A DNA stretch of 41,894 nt from Bdellovibrionales bacterium. GTDB lineage: Bacteria > Bdellovibrionota > Bdellovibrionia > Bdellovibrionales > JAGQZY01. Numbering within the stretch: the first letter of the stretch is position 1; each line of letters opens with the position of its first letter. This document shows positions 35,901-41,894 of the stretch, piece after piece. The notes under the pieces are model-generated. The model was not told the origin of the DNA, did no database searches, and worked only from the letters and a program-made list of their open reading frames with translations. A program made the translations under genes and the position numbers. The DNA lies in the NCBI GenBank assembly GCA_019750295.1, contig JAIEOS010000075.1, positions 1 through 41,894 of the forward strand, given 5' to 3'.

Positions 35901-36158
35901 AAAGGAACGACTTTGAGGCTACGCCCCGTTTTGATGACGGCACTTGTTGCGATTTTCGGTTTCGTCCCGATGATGATTTCAACGGGAATTGGGGGAGAAG
36001 TTCAACGCCCTCTTGCGTCCGTTGTAATTGGTGGCCTCTTCTCATCTACGCTACTCACCTTAATCGTTATTCCGATTCTGTATTTGGTATTCGAAAAGTT
36101 TATGACTCTCCCGGTGGAAAGTAAAAGCTCTAGAAATCAGACTGGAGACCCGTCGTGA
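32994..36158 (+). CDS. czcA: Heavy-metal RND efflux pump, CzcA-like
   Basis: 1054 aa, trimeric proton-driven pump of the inner membrane with twelve segments. N-terminal DAVPDITNVQVQV and LSAEQVERSITFPIE are HME-RND signatures. The proton-relay segment reads DFGIIVDGAVIVLDH with D401 and D407 at the positions of D402 and D408 in CzcA; the third acid is D414 where CzcA has E415. This places it in the Zn/Co/Cd/Ni branch, not the CusA copper branch, by motif. It starts 13 bases after the mini-adaptor gene and overlaps the next gene by 4 bases. Confidence 0.92.
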   Translation: MINKIIHFSVYHRGIVLFATGLLALLGWYSFTHLPIDAVPDITNVQVQVFAEAGGLSAEQVERSITFPIEKSMGGISGVIQVRSLSRFGLSVVNVIFKDGSDIYRARQLVSERLQGAVSELPVSVEPKLGPISTGLGEIFFYALRFEDTKEKPSLAQLMELRSIQEWVVKPRILTVSGVAEVNTIGGFEKQFHVQPDPVKMLRYGVSFASIVEALKNSNANVGGGYVQQTGEQFVVQGSGLLSTIEDIKATPLRPLNSITALTIKDIAKVSLASELRTGAALVRGQEAVLGTAMMLLGENSREVSESVGKRVAEISQSLPKGVVLEVLYDRSNLVDETLGTIEHNLLTGAALVIVILLLLLGNLRAALITAAVIPLSLLLTFIFMKWFDISGNLLSLGALDFGIIVDGAVIVLDHCVRKLHDAGVRLKRNLTPLEVQQTVCDATFEIRQAAGFGELIVVVVFLPVLALTGIEGKMFQPMAATFALAVFCALVLSFTTVPALAATFLRGKVTEGNPWLMKQAEKIYTPLFTKAVHFRFVTITIGALAIVLGFVLFSRLGGEFLPQMDEASRTLQFVRPVNISLDQALRLQEKSEKIITEFPQVKAVFSRIGTAEVATDPMGINLADTFVTFHDRSAWPTDENAPETWSELTEKMVDRLVEEVPGQRVLVSQPIQMRFNELLEGTRADVSVKVFGDEFSSLIETSEKIAAAVRTIPGAGDVEIELQGMSPILKITPNQSFLAPLGVPKSEVLETISTALGGEEVGYVYEGIRRYPVIVRLEESLRSDLNVIRSLPVELAERTLAPLSQAATIEFDESYGVVNREQAKRRVAVLINPRGVDTETFVMAAQKKVAKEIKLPDGIYLEWGGNFKNLIQARSRLAIFAPVALLLVLAMVYWAFGSIAQTLLVFMGVPFALVGGVVGLMLNGLPFSISAGVGFIALAGISVLNGVVLINCFNDLRAQGVRGIELVRKGTTLRLRPVLMTALVAIFGFVPMMISTGIGGEVQRPLASVVIGGLFSSTLLTLIVIPILYLVFEKFMTLPVESKSSRNQTGDPS

Positions 36159-36982
36159 AAAAATCAATTTTTGAAGTGCCGAAAATGGACTGTCCGTCTG
36201 AGGAGAATATGATTCGTTTGGCGCTCAGGGCAGTTGCTGGAATTGAAAACTCCAAGTTTGATTTGGTGGAGAGAAAAGTTACAATTATTCACGGGAATGA
36301 TGCGTCCCTAATATTGAATGCTATTGAGCCGCTTGGCTTTGGCGCACGTCTCTCCACCACTGAAGAATTATCAAAAGAGCAATTCGAGGACATCAATGCA
36401 ACAGTTCAAACGCTCGAAGAGAACCCCGCCGAGGCCCGCGTTTTAAAACAGCTTTTGGCCATTAATTTCACGATGTTTGTAGCCGAAATCATCATCGGAT
36501 GGCTCGCGCAATCCACCGGTGTAATCGCTGATGCGATGGACATGTTTGCCGACTCCGCCGTTTACGGCGTAAGTCTTTACGCTGTTGGCAGGGCTCTTTC
36601 CACACAATACAAAGCGGCTCGCCTGAGCGGTTATCTCCAAGGAGCACTCGCTTTGTTTGCGCTTTTTGAAGTAGTTAGGCGATTCATTTTTGGCAGCGAG
36701 CCTTGGGCACAATATATGATGGTCATTTCTTTAATTGCGTTGATCGCAAACGTAACCTGCCTCTTTTTGATTTCAAAGCATCGTGGTGGGGGCATTCATA
36801 TGAAGGCCAGTTGGATTTTTTCGACTAATGACGTTATCGCTAATTTGGGAGTTATTTCGGCTGGTGCAATGGTCTACTTTTTCAAATCGCCAATTCCAGA
36901 TTTGATTGTCGGTTTTATCATAAGCATTGTTGTAGTCCGGGGAGCATGGGTAATTTTGAAAATATCTAAAGTCCCAACTTAA
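36155..36982 (+). CDS. CDF-like cation transporter with N-terminal HMA-like domain
   Basis: 275 aa, GTG start overlapping czcA by 4 bases. Residues 1-65 form an HMA-like fold with a single Cys (KMDCPSEEN), then six membrane segments (about 97-270). The first metal motif is DAMDMFAD (D129, D133); the second reads STNDVIAN (D226, N230) where most CDF proteins have HxxxD. The usual C-terminal cytoplasmic domain is absent. It probably exports divalent metal from the cytoplasm to feed the RND pump; metal preference is uncertain. Confidence 0.8.
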   Translation: MKKSIFEVPKMDCPSEENMIRLALRAVAGIENSKFDLVERKVTIIHGNDASLILNAIEPLGFGARLSTTEELSKEQFEDINATVQTLEENPAEARVLKQLLAINFTMFVAEIIIGWLAQSTGVIADAMDMFADSAVYGVSLYAVGRALSTQYKAARLSGYLQGALALFALFEVVRRFIFGSEPWAQYMMVISLIALIANVTCLFLISKHRGGGIHMKASWIFSTNDVIANLGVISAGAMVYFFKSPIPDLIVGFIISIVVVRGAWVILKISKVPT

Positions 36983-37452
36983 AAAGGTAAGCCACTCGGG
37001 GAGCTATGCTACTGAGGCGCATGGAGGTATCCCGGGTTTCACTGGGCGCGCCGCCTCGGCACCTTAAACTGATGTACTCATGTCCGGACGTCGTTGCCTA
37101 TTTTAATACGTCTCTAGTTACTGGTATATATTTGATTGATGGAAAAGAATACTCTCGTACGAACTACTCGATCAGTGCCGAAGTTGAAAATATTGATTCA
37201 AGCGGCGACTGCGAAGATATTAAATAGCCACGTAAAAAACCTGTGCAATAAGATAGTGAGCAATAATAAGCAAACTCAAATTCATATTACCAATATGGAC
37301 GGGCCCTCTGAGTGAGGCTTGGCCGCATGAGTTTCTCCCTACCTAAGTAACTATAAGGGAAGGACCTTGATCTCACCAAACGGATCATGGCTATTCACCA
37401 TAAAGTGATGTCAAAGAGCCGGAGTATTCGAAGAATTTCGTCGTTCGACTCA
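36983..37452. other. Cargo/backbone junction, mostly non-coding
   Basis: 470 bases after the CDF gene. A weak open frame at 37006-37227 (73 codons) is listed separately. The rest, 37228-37452, shows no hairpin terminator, RNA gene or repeat that I can support. Confidence 0.4.
37006..37227 (+). CDS. Doubtful small protein
   Basis: 73 codons, no family recognised, no signal peptide. The second half (TGIYLIDGKEYSRTNY, ISAEVENIDSSGDCEDIK) looks protein-like while the first half is GC-rich and lacks a good ribosome binding site. It may be the end of a degraded gene. Confidence 0.25.
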   Translation: MLLRRMEVSRVSLGAPPRHLKLMYSCPDVVAYFNTSLVTGIYLIDGKEYSRTNYSISAEVENIDSSGDCEDIK

Positions 37453-38193
37453 TTATAGTTCTTTGCTTTGGCTCATTTTTTCAATTTCGATATTTTTTTT
37501 AATACAATCCATTATCAAGTCAGTGGACCAGGCGTCCGAGTTAGCTGGGGGTTTTAATCCAAGCTTATTGAAATTCTCGGCAATATCCTCTACCGAAATT
37601 CCCGCATCCATATCCTCAGCCATTTTAGCTAACACCCACTGCTCAGTACTTTTTTTAATAGGCCGTCCCCGTTCTCGCATCCAACCGTAAGGCAGTGGTT
37701 CCGGCCGTTCATAGTATTTCGCTTCGGCTGCCGAACTCGCGCCCAGCTCAAAAACTTTTTTGACTCTTTTAAGGCTACACCCGATAAATTGAGCTGCTTC
37801 TTCAAGTGTGTTTTCTCGGTCTAAATACCACTTTATTTTCTCATAGGTAGCACCACGCTTACTATACTGAGGCCCCATATCAATTCGTATTTCGACTGAT
37901 GGCCTCCCATCTTCGTCATAATGCACGCCGACGATGTGTGTTTCATGTTTTTCGCTATTTCTGCGGTTAAGCTTCTTCGGTGGATCGAGAGGAAAAGATT
38001 TGGGTACTCGCTTTCCTGATCGTCGTATTTTTTCTATTCGGCGCCGATCAGCTAATCCCCAATCGACTATTTCACTTTTTAGAGTTTGCTGATACTGAGC
38101 GATCTCATCTAAAGATGGACGGAACCCTGGTTCTTTTTCATTTTTAGCAATCCAGCTTCGAAGAATTTTAGAACTATCTTTTTCAAATTTCAC
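37453..38193 (-). CDS. Helix-turn-helix protein of unknown role
   Basis: 246 aa, basic, no membrane segment. Two helix-turn-helix-like stretches: NTLEEAAQFIGCSLKRVKKV near 130-150 and GISVEDIAENFNKLGLKPP with a following Trp near 205-225; the latter recalls the C-terminal part of serine recombinases, but no catalytic domain is present. Probably a DNA-binding accessory or regulator of the element. It lies on the minus strand, alone, between cargo and backbone. Confidence 0.55.
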   Translation of the reverse strand: MKFEKDSSKILRSWIAKNEKEPGFRPSLDEIAQYQQTLKSEIVDWGLADRRRIEKIRRSGKRVPKSFPLDPPKKLNRRNSEKHETHIVGVHYDEDGRPSVEIRIDMGPQYSKRGATYEKIKWYLDRENTLEEAAQFIGCSLKRVKKVFELGASSAAEAKYYERPEPLPYGWMRERGRPIKKSTEQWVLAKMAEDMDAGISVEDIAENFNKLGLKPPANSDAWSTDLIMDCIKKNIEIEKMSQSKEL

Positions 38194-38601
38194 TGAAAAC
38201 CCTCAATCGAGTTGGGAGCGTCCGATTGAACTTCGGATAATAGAGTAGGAATTCTTTTATCACACAAAAAAGTGAAGGAAGAGTATGACTCTCGGTAGCG
38301 CCGCGTCGTCACCGGCGAATGAGCCTATTCTCTTGAAATTAAGAATTAATGTTAACTTTAGTACATGACGTTGTGCCGAAAATTAATCCAGTCAATTTGC
38401 CAGAAGCGTCGTAGCTGAGAGGCTCCCTTATCACGATCCTGCTGACACACACCCTACTTTCGAAGAGGACAAATGTCTGGATCGTTTGAACTGTCCATAT
38501 ATCATACGATGCAGGTCAAATTTGAAGATGGCTCGATTGGAGTCGGCTGATAAGCTGCAAAAAAAAGGGATTCTTTCGAATCCCCTTTTTATCTCTAATA
38601 T
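38194..38601. other. Intergenic region, 408 bases
   Basis: No supported gene. The 38560-38590 end holds the terminator of the minus-strand gene at 38602. An open but start-less frame containing HDPADTHPTFEEDKCLDR crosses 38420-38610; it has no start codon or ribosome binding site and I do not call it. Confidence 0.4.
38559..38590 (-). terminator. Rho-independent terminator
   Basis: GGGATTC (38567-38573) pairs with GAATCCC (38578-38584) around TTTC, flanked by A-run and T-run. On the minus strand it ends the gene at 38602. Confidence 0.8.
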
Positions 38602-39729
38602 TTACTTTTTTAACTGAATCTTCAGCAATTCAGCTGCACGAGCCGCTACGTCGCAATACTCGGAATCACCATACTCACCGCAGACCGTTTCGGTAGCGAA
38701 CTTCACATCGCCTAGACAAGGCAATGCTACGGAGTTCAAGTCACCCTTGGACTTTGTGAGTTGGTTCGAACACTTAAATGCCCATGCCGAATCTTTTGCC
38801 GGCAATGGTTGCTCGAAGTTCCACCCAGCAAAGAACGCAGGTTGTTTTGCGCTAATCACATCTTGCTCTATTGAACGTGCAACAATTTGTCTTCCCGGAT
38901 CGTTGCTACTGTAAATCAGACTGTCAGACATATAATCTTGCCAGTACTTGGATTTAGACCACGCAATACTCTCTAGTATCTGATCAACTGACAACGGCGC
39001 GATAGAGGCATTTTGAGCTTTCTGATCTCCGATAATGCCTGGATCATTCGCCGCTTGGCTTTGCTGTGAACTAAACGCCATCAAAATATAGACCACAAAT
39101 GCAAAAACCGGCAATGTAAGGTCGTAGAATTTATGTCTTCTAAATGTAAGCCCTTCGGTCTCACCTTTCTTATTATTTTCTTGAACCACTCTCTTAACGT
39201 AAAATTTAATATCTTGTAGACACTTTTTAATATGCATAGTTTGCTCCTCGGTAAAATAACCATCCTCTGAAAAATAAGCGTTAGTTTTCCAAAATTCTTT
39301 ATCCCCAGCCATTGTTTTCATAAGCTTAAATATTCTTATGTCTTTATCGGACTCGAACTCCTCGTCATAGGGATGATCCGTAAAGTTGACGTAGTTCTTT
39401 GGAAACTTTGAAAAATAACTGTTGTTCTCCAACGCTTCTACAAGTCCTACCTGAATAAAACGATGGATAGTCTCCTCTGCTGAACCGACTTCCGGTTCAG
39501 GCTCTTTCTCGGTTATCTCTATTATTGTCATTGGTTTGATTCGCGTTAAATTAAATATTTTTAGCGAATAGTCATCGGCTGTGATTTCTACGACCTGATC
39601 TGCGGTCAATCTCACACAAGGAATATCTCGTGGATCGTCTGATGGTTTTTCAGGATACACCTTACGGCCTAATCCTTCGTGCCCAGAGACTAGCTCAATA
39701 TCTACTTTTTCTTTTTCCCCAACATTCAT
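38602..39729 (-). CDS. Single-pass membrane protein with Cys-rich outer domain
   Basis: 375 aa, no family recognised. Residues 1-200 are hydrophilic and mostly charged, with a run of lysine and glutamate; a hydrophobic segment at 202-221 (YDLTLPVFAFVVYILMAFS) spans the membrane; the rest (222-375) would lie outside and has four Cys (FKCSNQ, LPCLGD, TVCGEYGDSEYCD). The layout suits a membrane signal transducer or a conjugation accessory protein. It lies just past the XRE gene on the same strand, 31 bases away. Confidence 0.6.
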   Translation of the reverse strand: MNVGEKEKVDIELVSGHEGLGRKVYPEKPSDDPRDIPCVRLTADQVVEITADDYSLKIFNLTRIKPMTIIEITEKEPEPEVGSAEETIHRFIQVGLVEALENNSYFSKFPKNYVNFTDHPYDEEFESDKDIRIFKLMKTMAGDKEFWKTNAYFSEDGYFTEEQTMHIKKCLQDIKFYVKRVVQENNKKGETEGLTFRRHKFYDLTLPVFAFVVYILMAFSSQQSQAANDPGIIGDQKAQNASIAPLSVDQILESIAWSKSKYWQDYMSDSLIYSSNDPGRQIVARSIEQDVISAKQPAFFAGWNFEQPLPAKDSAWAFKCSNQLTKSKGDLNSVALPCLGDVKFATETVCGEYGDSEYCDVAARAAELLKIQLKK

Positions 39730-39760
39730 ACACCCTCCTATTTACCCCTTCGCAGATGAA

Positions 39761-40162
39761 TCAATCCTCAATCTGCAATTCACTCAAGTTACGCTTCAGT
39801 TCGCGATATTTTTTCTTAACTTCTCCTTTTGACTTTTTAACTTTAATAAAAAGATCGGCTTTAAGAATATCTATTACTCTCTTCTTTTTCGAATTCGGCA
39901 ATAATCCAAGCGCTTCCACGATAGATTCTTCTACATCACCCGCGAATACTGGCACTCTATATATAAGAGCATTCATATTAACTCGGAAAACTTGTGCGAT
40001 TTTCGCAAGCTCAATTGCAGATATTTCACGCACGCACCCTTCAATTTTTGCAATAACTGAACGCTCTAAATGTGCTTTTTTCGCTAGATCTTCTTGTGTA
40101 AGTTTTTTTGACTTTCTCAACTCACGAATTTTGCTAGCAATTGTTTTTCTTTGTTCATTCAT
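39761..40162 (-). CDS. XRE-family repressor
   Basis: 133 aa. Residues 8-63 form a Cro/C1-type helix-turn-helix (RELRKSKKLTQEDLAKKAHL, RSVIAKIEGCVREISAIELAKIAQVF). The C-terminal part is Lys-rich and probably dimerises. It is divergent from the sigma-like regulator gene. Palindromes GCGATATTCGC lie in the shared region and in the neighbour's 5' end, and a variant lies within its own coding region, so self-control and control of the transfer operon are likely. Confidence 0.85.
   Translation of the reverse strand: MNEQRKTIASKIRELRKSKKLTQEDLAKKAHLERSVIAKIEGCVREISAIELAKIAQVFRVNMNALIYRVPVFAGDVEESIVEALGLLPNSKKKRVIDILKADLFIKVKKSKGEVKKKYRELKRNLSELQIED
39996..40006. promoter_or_regulatory. GCGATTTTCGC palindrome inside the XRE gene
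   Basis: GCGATTTTCGC, with the flanks CTTGT and AAG extending the symmetry to about 18 bases. One base differs from the two intergenic copies. It might be a third operator, or a coincidence of coding. Confidence 0.4.
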
Positions 40163-40175
40163 ATTTAGTCATTTA

Positions 40176-40186
40176 GCGATATTCGC
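40176..40186. promoter_or_regulatory. GCGATATTCGC operator in the divergent region
   Basis: Perfect palindrome 14 bases from the XRE start codon and 20 bases from the opposing start codon. A repressor bound here would touch both promoters. Confidence 0.65.
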
Positions 40187-40205
40187 AAATTTAGGACAAT
40201 AAAAA

Positions 40206-40715
40206 ATGTTGGATAAGTATTCTTTACTCGAATACAAACTCGTTTCTACAGCAAATTTACCTGTAGAACTGATGAATAACGATTATAAAATGTGCGATAT
40301 TCGCACGATGGAAAACAAACCTATGTATTACGGTAGCTTAGTCGAGACCAACTTTTATACAGGGAAAATATACATATTTTCTCATTTTATAGACACCATT
40401 CCGAGAAATTGGACTGATACAAAGGATAGGAAAGACATTATGAATAATACAGCTAATTTAAAACTAATAAAGATGACCAATCAATATGAGCACAGCGAAC
40501 GTATTAAGTTGTTATACGAATTATTACCGCAAATGGATGACGAGAGAGTTGTAGCTATTTATCTGCGCTTCTGGGAATCGCTAACAATTGCTGAGATTGC
40601 GAAGACGCTTGGCAAATCATGGATATATACAAATGAATTAATTGAGAGTTCACTTTTGAAGCTTCGTGGGGAAATTCAAAAGATTAATAAACAAGTGCAA
40701 CTTACCGTTGCTTAA
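40206..40715 (+). CDS. Sigma-region-4-like transcription regulator
   Basis: 169 aa. The last 80 residues are a sigma-4-like helix-turn-helix: LLYELLPQMDDERVVAIYLRF and LTIAEIAKTLGKSWIYTNELI. The first 75 residues are unlike sigma region 2. ATG 40206 has an AGGA 8 bases before it; ATG 40441 also fits a shorter protein of 91 aa. The gene opens the transfer operon and carries a GCGATATTCGC site at 40294-40304 in its coding sequence. Likely an activator of conjugation genes; inferred from position. Confidence 0.68.
   Translation: MLDKYSLLEYKLVSTANLPVELMNNDYKMCDIRTMENKPMYYGSLVETNFYTGKIYIFSHFIDTIPRNWTDTKDRKDIMNNTANLKLIKMTNQYEHSERIKLLYELLPQMDDERVVAIYLRFWESLTIAEIAKTLGKSWIYTNELIESSLLKLRGEIQKINKQVQLTVA
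40294..40304. promoter_or_regulatory. GCGATATTCGC operator inside the regulator gene
   Basis: Identical to the copy at 40176; here the flanks T and A extend it to 13 bases. Spacing of 118 bases between the two copies would permit looping. Confidence 0.5.
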
Positions 40716-40727
40716 AAAGGGGTTAGT

Positions 40728-41144
40728 ATGAATACAGTTACAGAAACAAACAAGTTTACGCGCTTTCAGGTCTTTATCGGTGACGTAGACGTAAGTGGAA
40801 GCGTTAAGAAAATTAAGAATGTCGGAATGTCTTACCTTGGCGAAGGTCAGAGTATTTTTTCTCTTCGATTATGGTCGCTATCGTGGGAACGATATTTTGT
40901 GCTTCCGGATAAAAAGAATCCATCGAAGTACGTAATTATGACTCGTGAACCATCAAAGAATCCCGAATCGAAGAATAAGTATTACTGGAACATCGTAGGT
41001 AACGCCACTACCGATACAAAAAACGGAGTCATGCGATTAGATTTCGATTTGTTGCTAAAGCCGATCTACATGAATCTGTATCCGGAACCATACGCCCAGG
41101 CGAAAAATGTTCCGGAACCAGATCGATTAGACGAAGCCGTTTAA
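40728..41144 (+). CDS. Conserved-looking element protein, unknown
   Basis: 138 aa, no membrane segment and no signal peptide. The start follows AAAAAGGGG. A beta-rich middle (SIFSLRLWSLSWERYFVLP, KYVIMTREPS) with many aromatics; the C-terminal end is acidic and proline-rich. No family recognised. Placement between the regulator and the type IV secretion genes, on the same strand, indicates a role in transfer or maintenance. Confidence 0.6.
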   Translation: MNTVTETNKFTRFQVFIGDVDVSGSVKKIKNVGMSYLGEGQSIFSLRLWSLSWERYFVLPDKKNPSKYVIMTREPSKNPESKNKYYWNIVGNATTDTKNGVMRLDFDLLLKPIYMNLYPEPYAQAKNVPEPDRLDEAV

Positions 41145-41196
41145 TATGAAATCAATTGGCTGAATAGTTGAGTCTCTAGATTACACAGGAGTACCA

Positions 41197-41484
41197 ATGA
41201 AAACATATTCAAATATTATGTTACTGGGGCTTTGCATTCTTACAATGATGCTCGCCCCTGAGTTTGCAAATGCGAGTCTCGAATCGAGCTTAATAGGGAT
41301 TAAAACAAAACTAACTGGCGTTATTCTGCCTTTGTTATCGGTGATAGGAATTGCGATTGCCGCAATATCCTTTTTCACCGGCAATCCGAACGCGAAACAA
41401 CACATCGTGTATGCCGTTCTCGGATGTATGTTTGGTTTTGGTGCCCAAGCGATTGTTGACTTTATTTCGCAGACCGTGCGTTAG
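41197..41484 (+). CDS. VirB2/TrbC-family pilin
   Basis: 95 aa. Signal peptide 1-26 ending in ANA, then two hydrophobic segments (about 38-58 and 70-90) separated by a short polar loop TGNPNAK, which is the VirB2/TrbC layout. GSTs of the mature subunit would be about 69 residues. Conjugative pilus subunit of a type IV secretion system. An AGGAG lies 6 bases before the ATG. First gene of the transfer operon cut by the window. Confidence 0.85.
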   Translation: MKTYSNIMLLGLCILTMMLAPEFANASLESSLIGIKTKLTGVILPLLSVIGIAIAAISFFTGNPNAKQHIVYAVLGCMFGFGAQAIVDFISQTVR

Positions 41485-41492
41485 GCGCAACT

Positions 41493-41816
41493 ATGGAAAA
41501 CGAAGAAGTATTGAATTCTCGTGTGCCGAGGGCACTAGAAATGAAATCAAAGTTGTTTGGGTTTGAACTTCCCGACCTGCTGCTCATTTTTATGAACCTC
41601 GCTGTGACAAATTTAATCTTTGGAGGATCGTCGTTTCGCTACGTTCTCGTTTGGGGAACAACGTCTGGAATGGCGTTGTTCTTATTTTTTACCAAGCGCG
41701 GTCGGCCCGACAACTACCTCCAACATTTAATTGAGCACTATGTAAAGCCTGTTCACTTTGCTGCCGGTCGCGGCGACAAGAGATATAGGAAATTGAAGAA
41801 AGGTTCCAATGAGTAA
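41493..41816 (+). CDS. VirB3/TrbD/TraL-like secretion protein
   Basis: 107 aa inner-membrane protein. Two closely spaced hydrophobic segments (about 28-45 and 50-67) follow LNSRVPRALEMKSKLFGFE, the family pattern, and the soluble end HYVKPVHFAAGRGDKRY is basic. VirB3 assists pilus assembly with VirB4. It starts 8 bases after the pilin gene and overlaps the next gene by 8 bases. Confidence 0.82.
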   Translation: MENEEVLNSRVPRALEMKSKLFGFELPDLLLIFMNLAVTNLIFGGSSFRYVLVWGTTSGMALFLFFTKRGRPDNYLQHLIEHYVKPVHFAAGRGDKRYRKLKKGSNE

Positions 41817-41894
41817 AAAACATAAAGAAGCAAGTTTAGCCGAGGAATTACCCTATTGGGATTTTATCGATGATCCTAAAGGGCACGCCGTACT
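41809..41894 (+). CDS. Start of a VirB4/TraC-like ATPase (partial)
   Basis: The first 28 residues are visible: MSKKHKEASLAEELPYWDFI, then DDPKGHAV. The LPYWDF motif is typical of the N-terminus of VirB4/TraC-like transfer ATPases. The ATG overlaps the end of the VirB3-like gene. The rest lies beyond the window. Confidence 0.7.
   Translation, partial: MSKKHKEASLAEELPYWDFIDDPKGHAV

Noticed and set aside
36983-38601. Origin of transfer (oriT)
   Set aside because: No relaxase gene in the window and no inverted repeat next to a recognisable nick site; cannot be supported.
38420-38616. Start-less open frame with HDPADTHPTFEEDKCLDR
   Set aside because: No start codon or ribosome binding site, and it runs through the terminator into the opposite gene.

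Overview
This window looks like a piece of chromosome from a predatory delta-type Gram-negative bacterium (Bdellovibrio-like is my best guess, from the mix of secreted proteases, small outer-membrane barrels and lipoproteins; this is inference, not proof), interrupted by the left part of an integrated conjugative element that carries copper and heavy-metal resistance genes. The switch point is a tRNA-Cys(GCA) gene at 17456-17529.

Positions 1-17455 are ordinary chromosome. They hold a leucyl aminopeptidase (pepA), secreted and outer-membrane proteins, an infA-tyrS-glycosyltransferase operon, a subtilisin-like protease, cysS, a SelO-family protein adenylyltransferase, a SprT-like/DUF2786 protein, a large lipoprotein with three repeats, a YjdF-family (DUF2238) membrane protein, a metallo-beta-lactamase-fold hydrolase and a VWA lipoprotein. 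Two striking intergenic inverted repeats (8768-8849 and 10846-10904) lie here. Neighbouring genes are tightly packed, several pairs overlapping by 4 bases at their stops.

Positions 17530 to about 38200 are visibly AT-richer and hold the cargo. A minus-strand set (HVHP-motif protein, His-rich protein, DUF305 protein) diverges from a plus-strand operon: ECF sigma factor, four-helix membrane anti-sigma candidate, an unknown exported protein, a MerP-like CxxC protein, a MerT-like membrane protein and a multicopper oxidase fused to what looks like a CopB-like outer-membrane barrel. Next come csoR and the copper P-type ATPase copA, a secreted arginine/agmatine deiminase-family protein, a stand-alone dihydrolipoamide dehydrogenase, and an ArsR-type regulator followed by a CzcCBA-like efflux operon with a drastically shortened adaptor, ending with an unusual CDF transporter. 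Together these genes cover sensing (CsoR, ArsR, ECF sigma), cytoplasmic export (CopA, CDF), periplasmic oxidation or binding (multicopper oxidase, MerP-like, HVHP and His-rich proteins) and trans-envelope efflux (Czc-like RND).

Positions 38200 to the end are the element backbone: an unknown single-pass membrane protein, an XRE repressor divergent from a sigma-region-4-like regulator with three copies of a GCGAT(A/T)TTCGC palindrome, and the start of a type IV secretion operon (VirB2/TrbC pilin, VirB3-like, VirB4-like cut by the window end). The right attachment site, integrase and relaxase are not in the window. The most interesting points are the multicopper-oxidase/barrel fusion with its sigma-led operon, the mini-adaptor RND operon, the transfer-control operators and the long intergenic hairpins.
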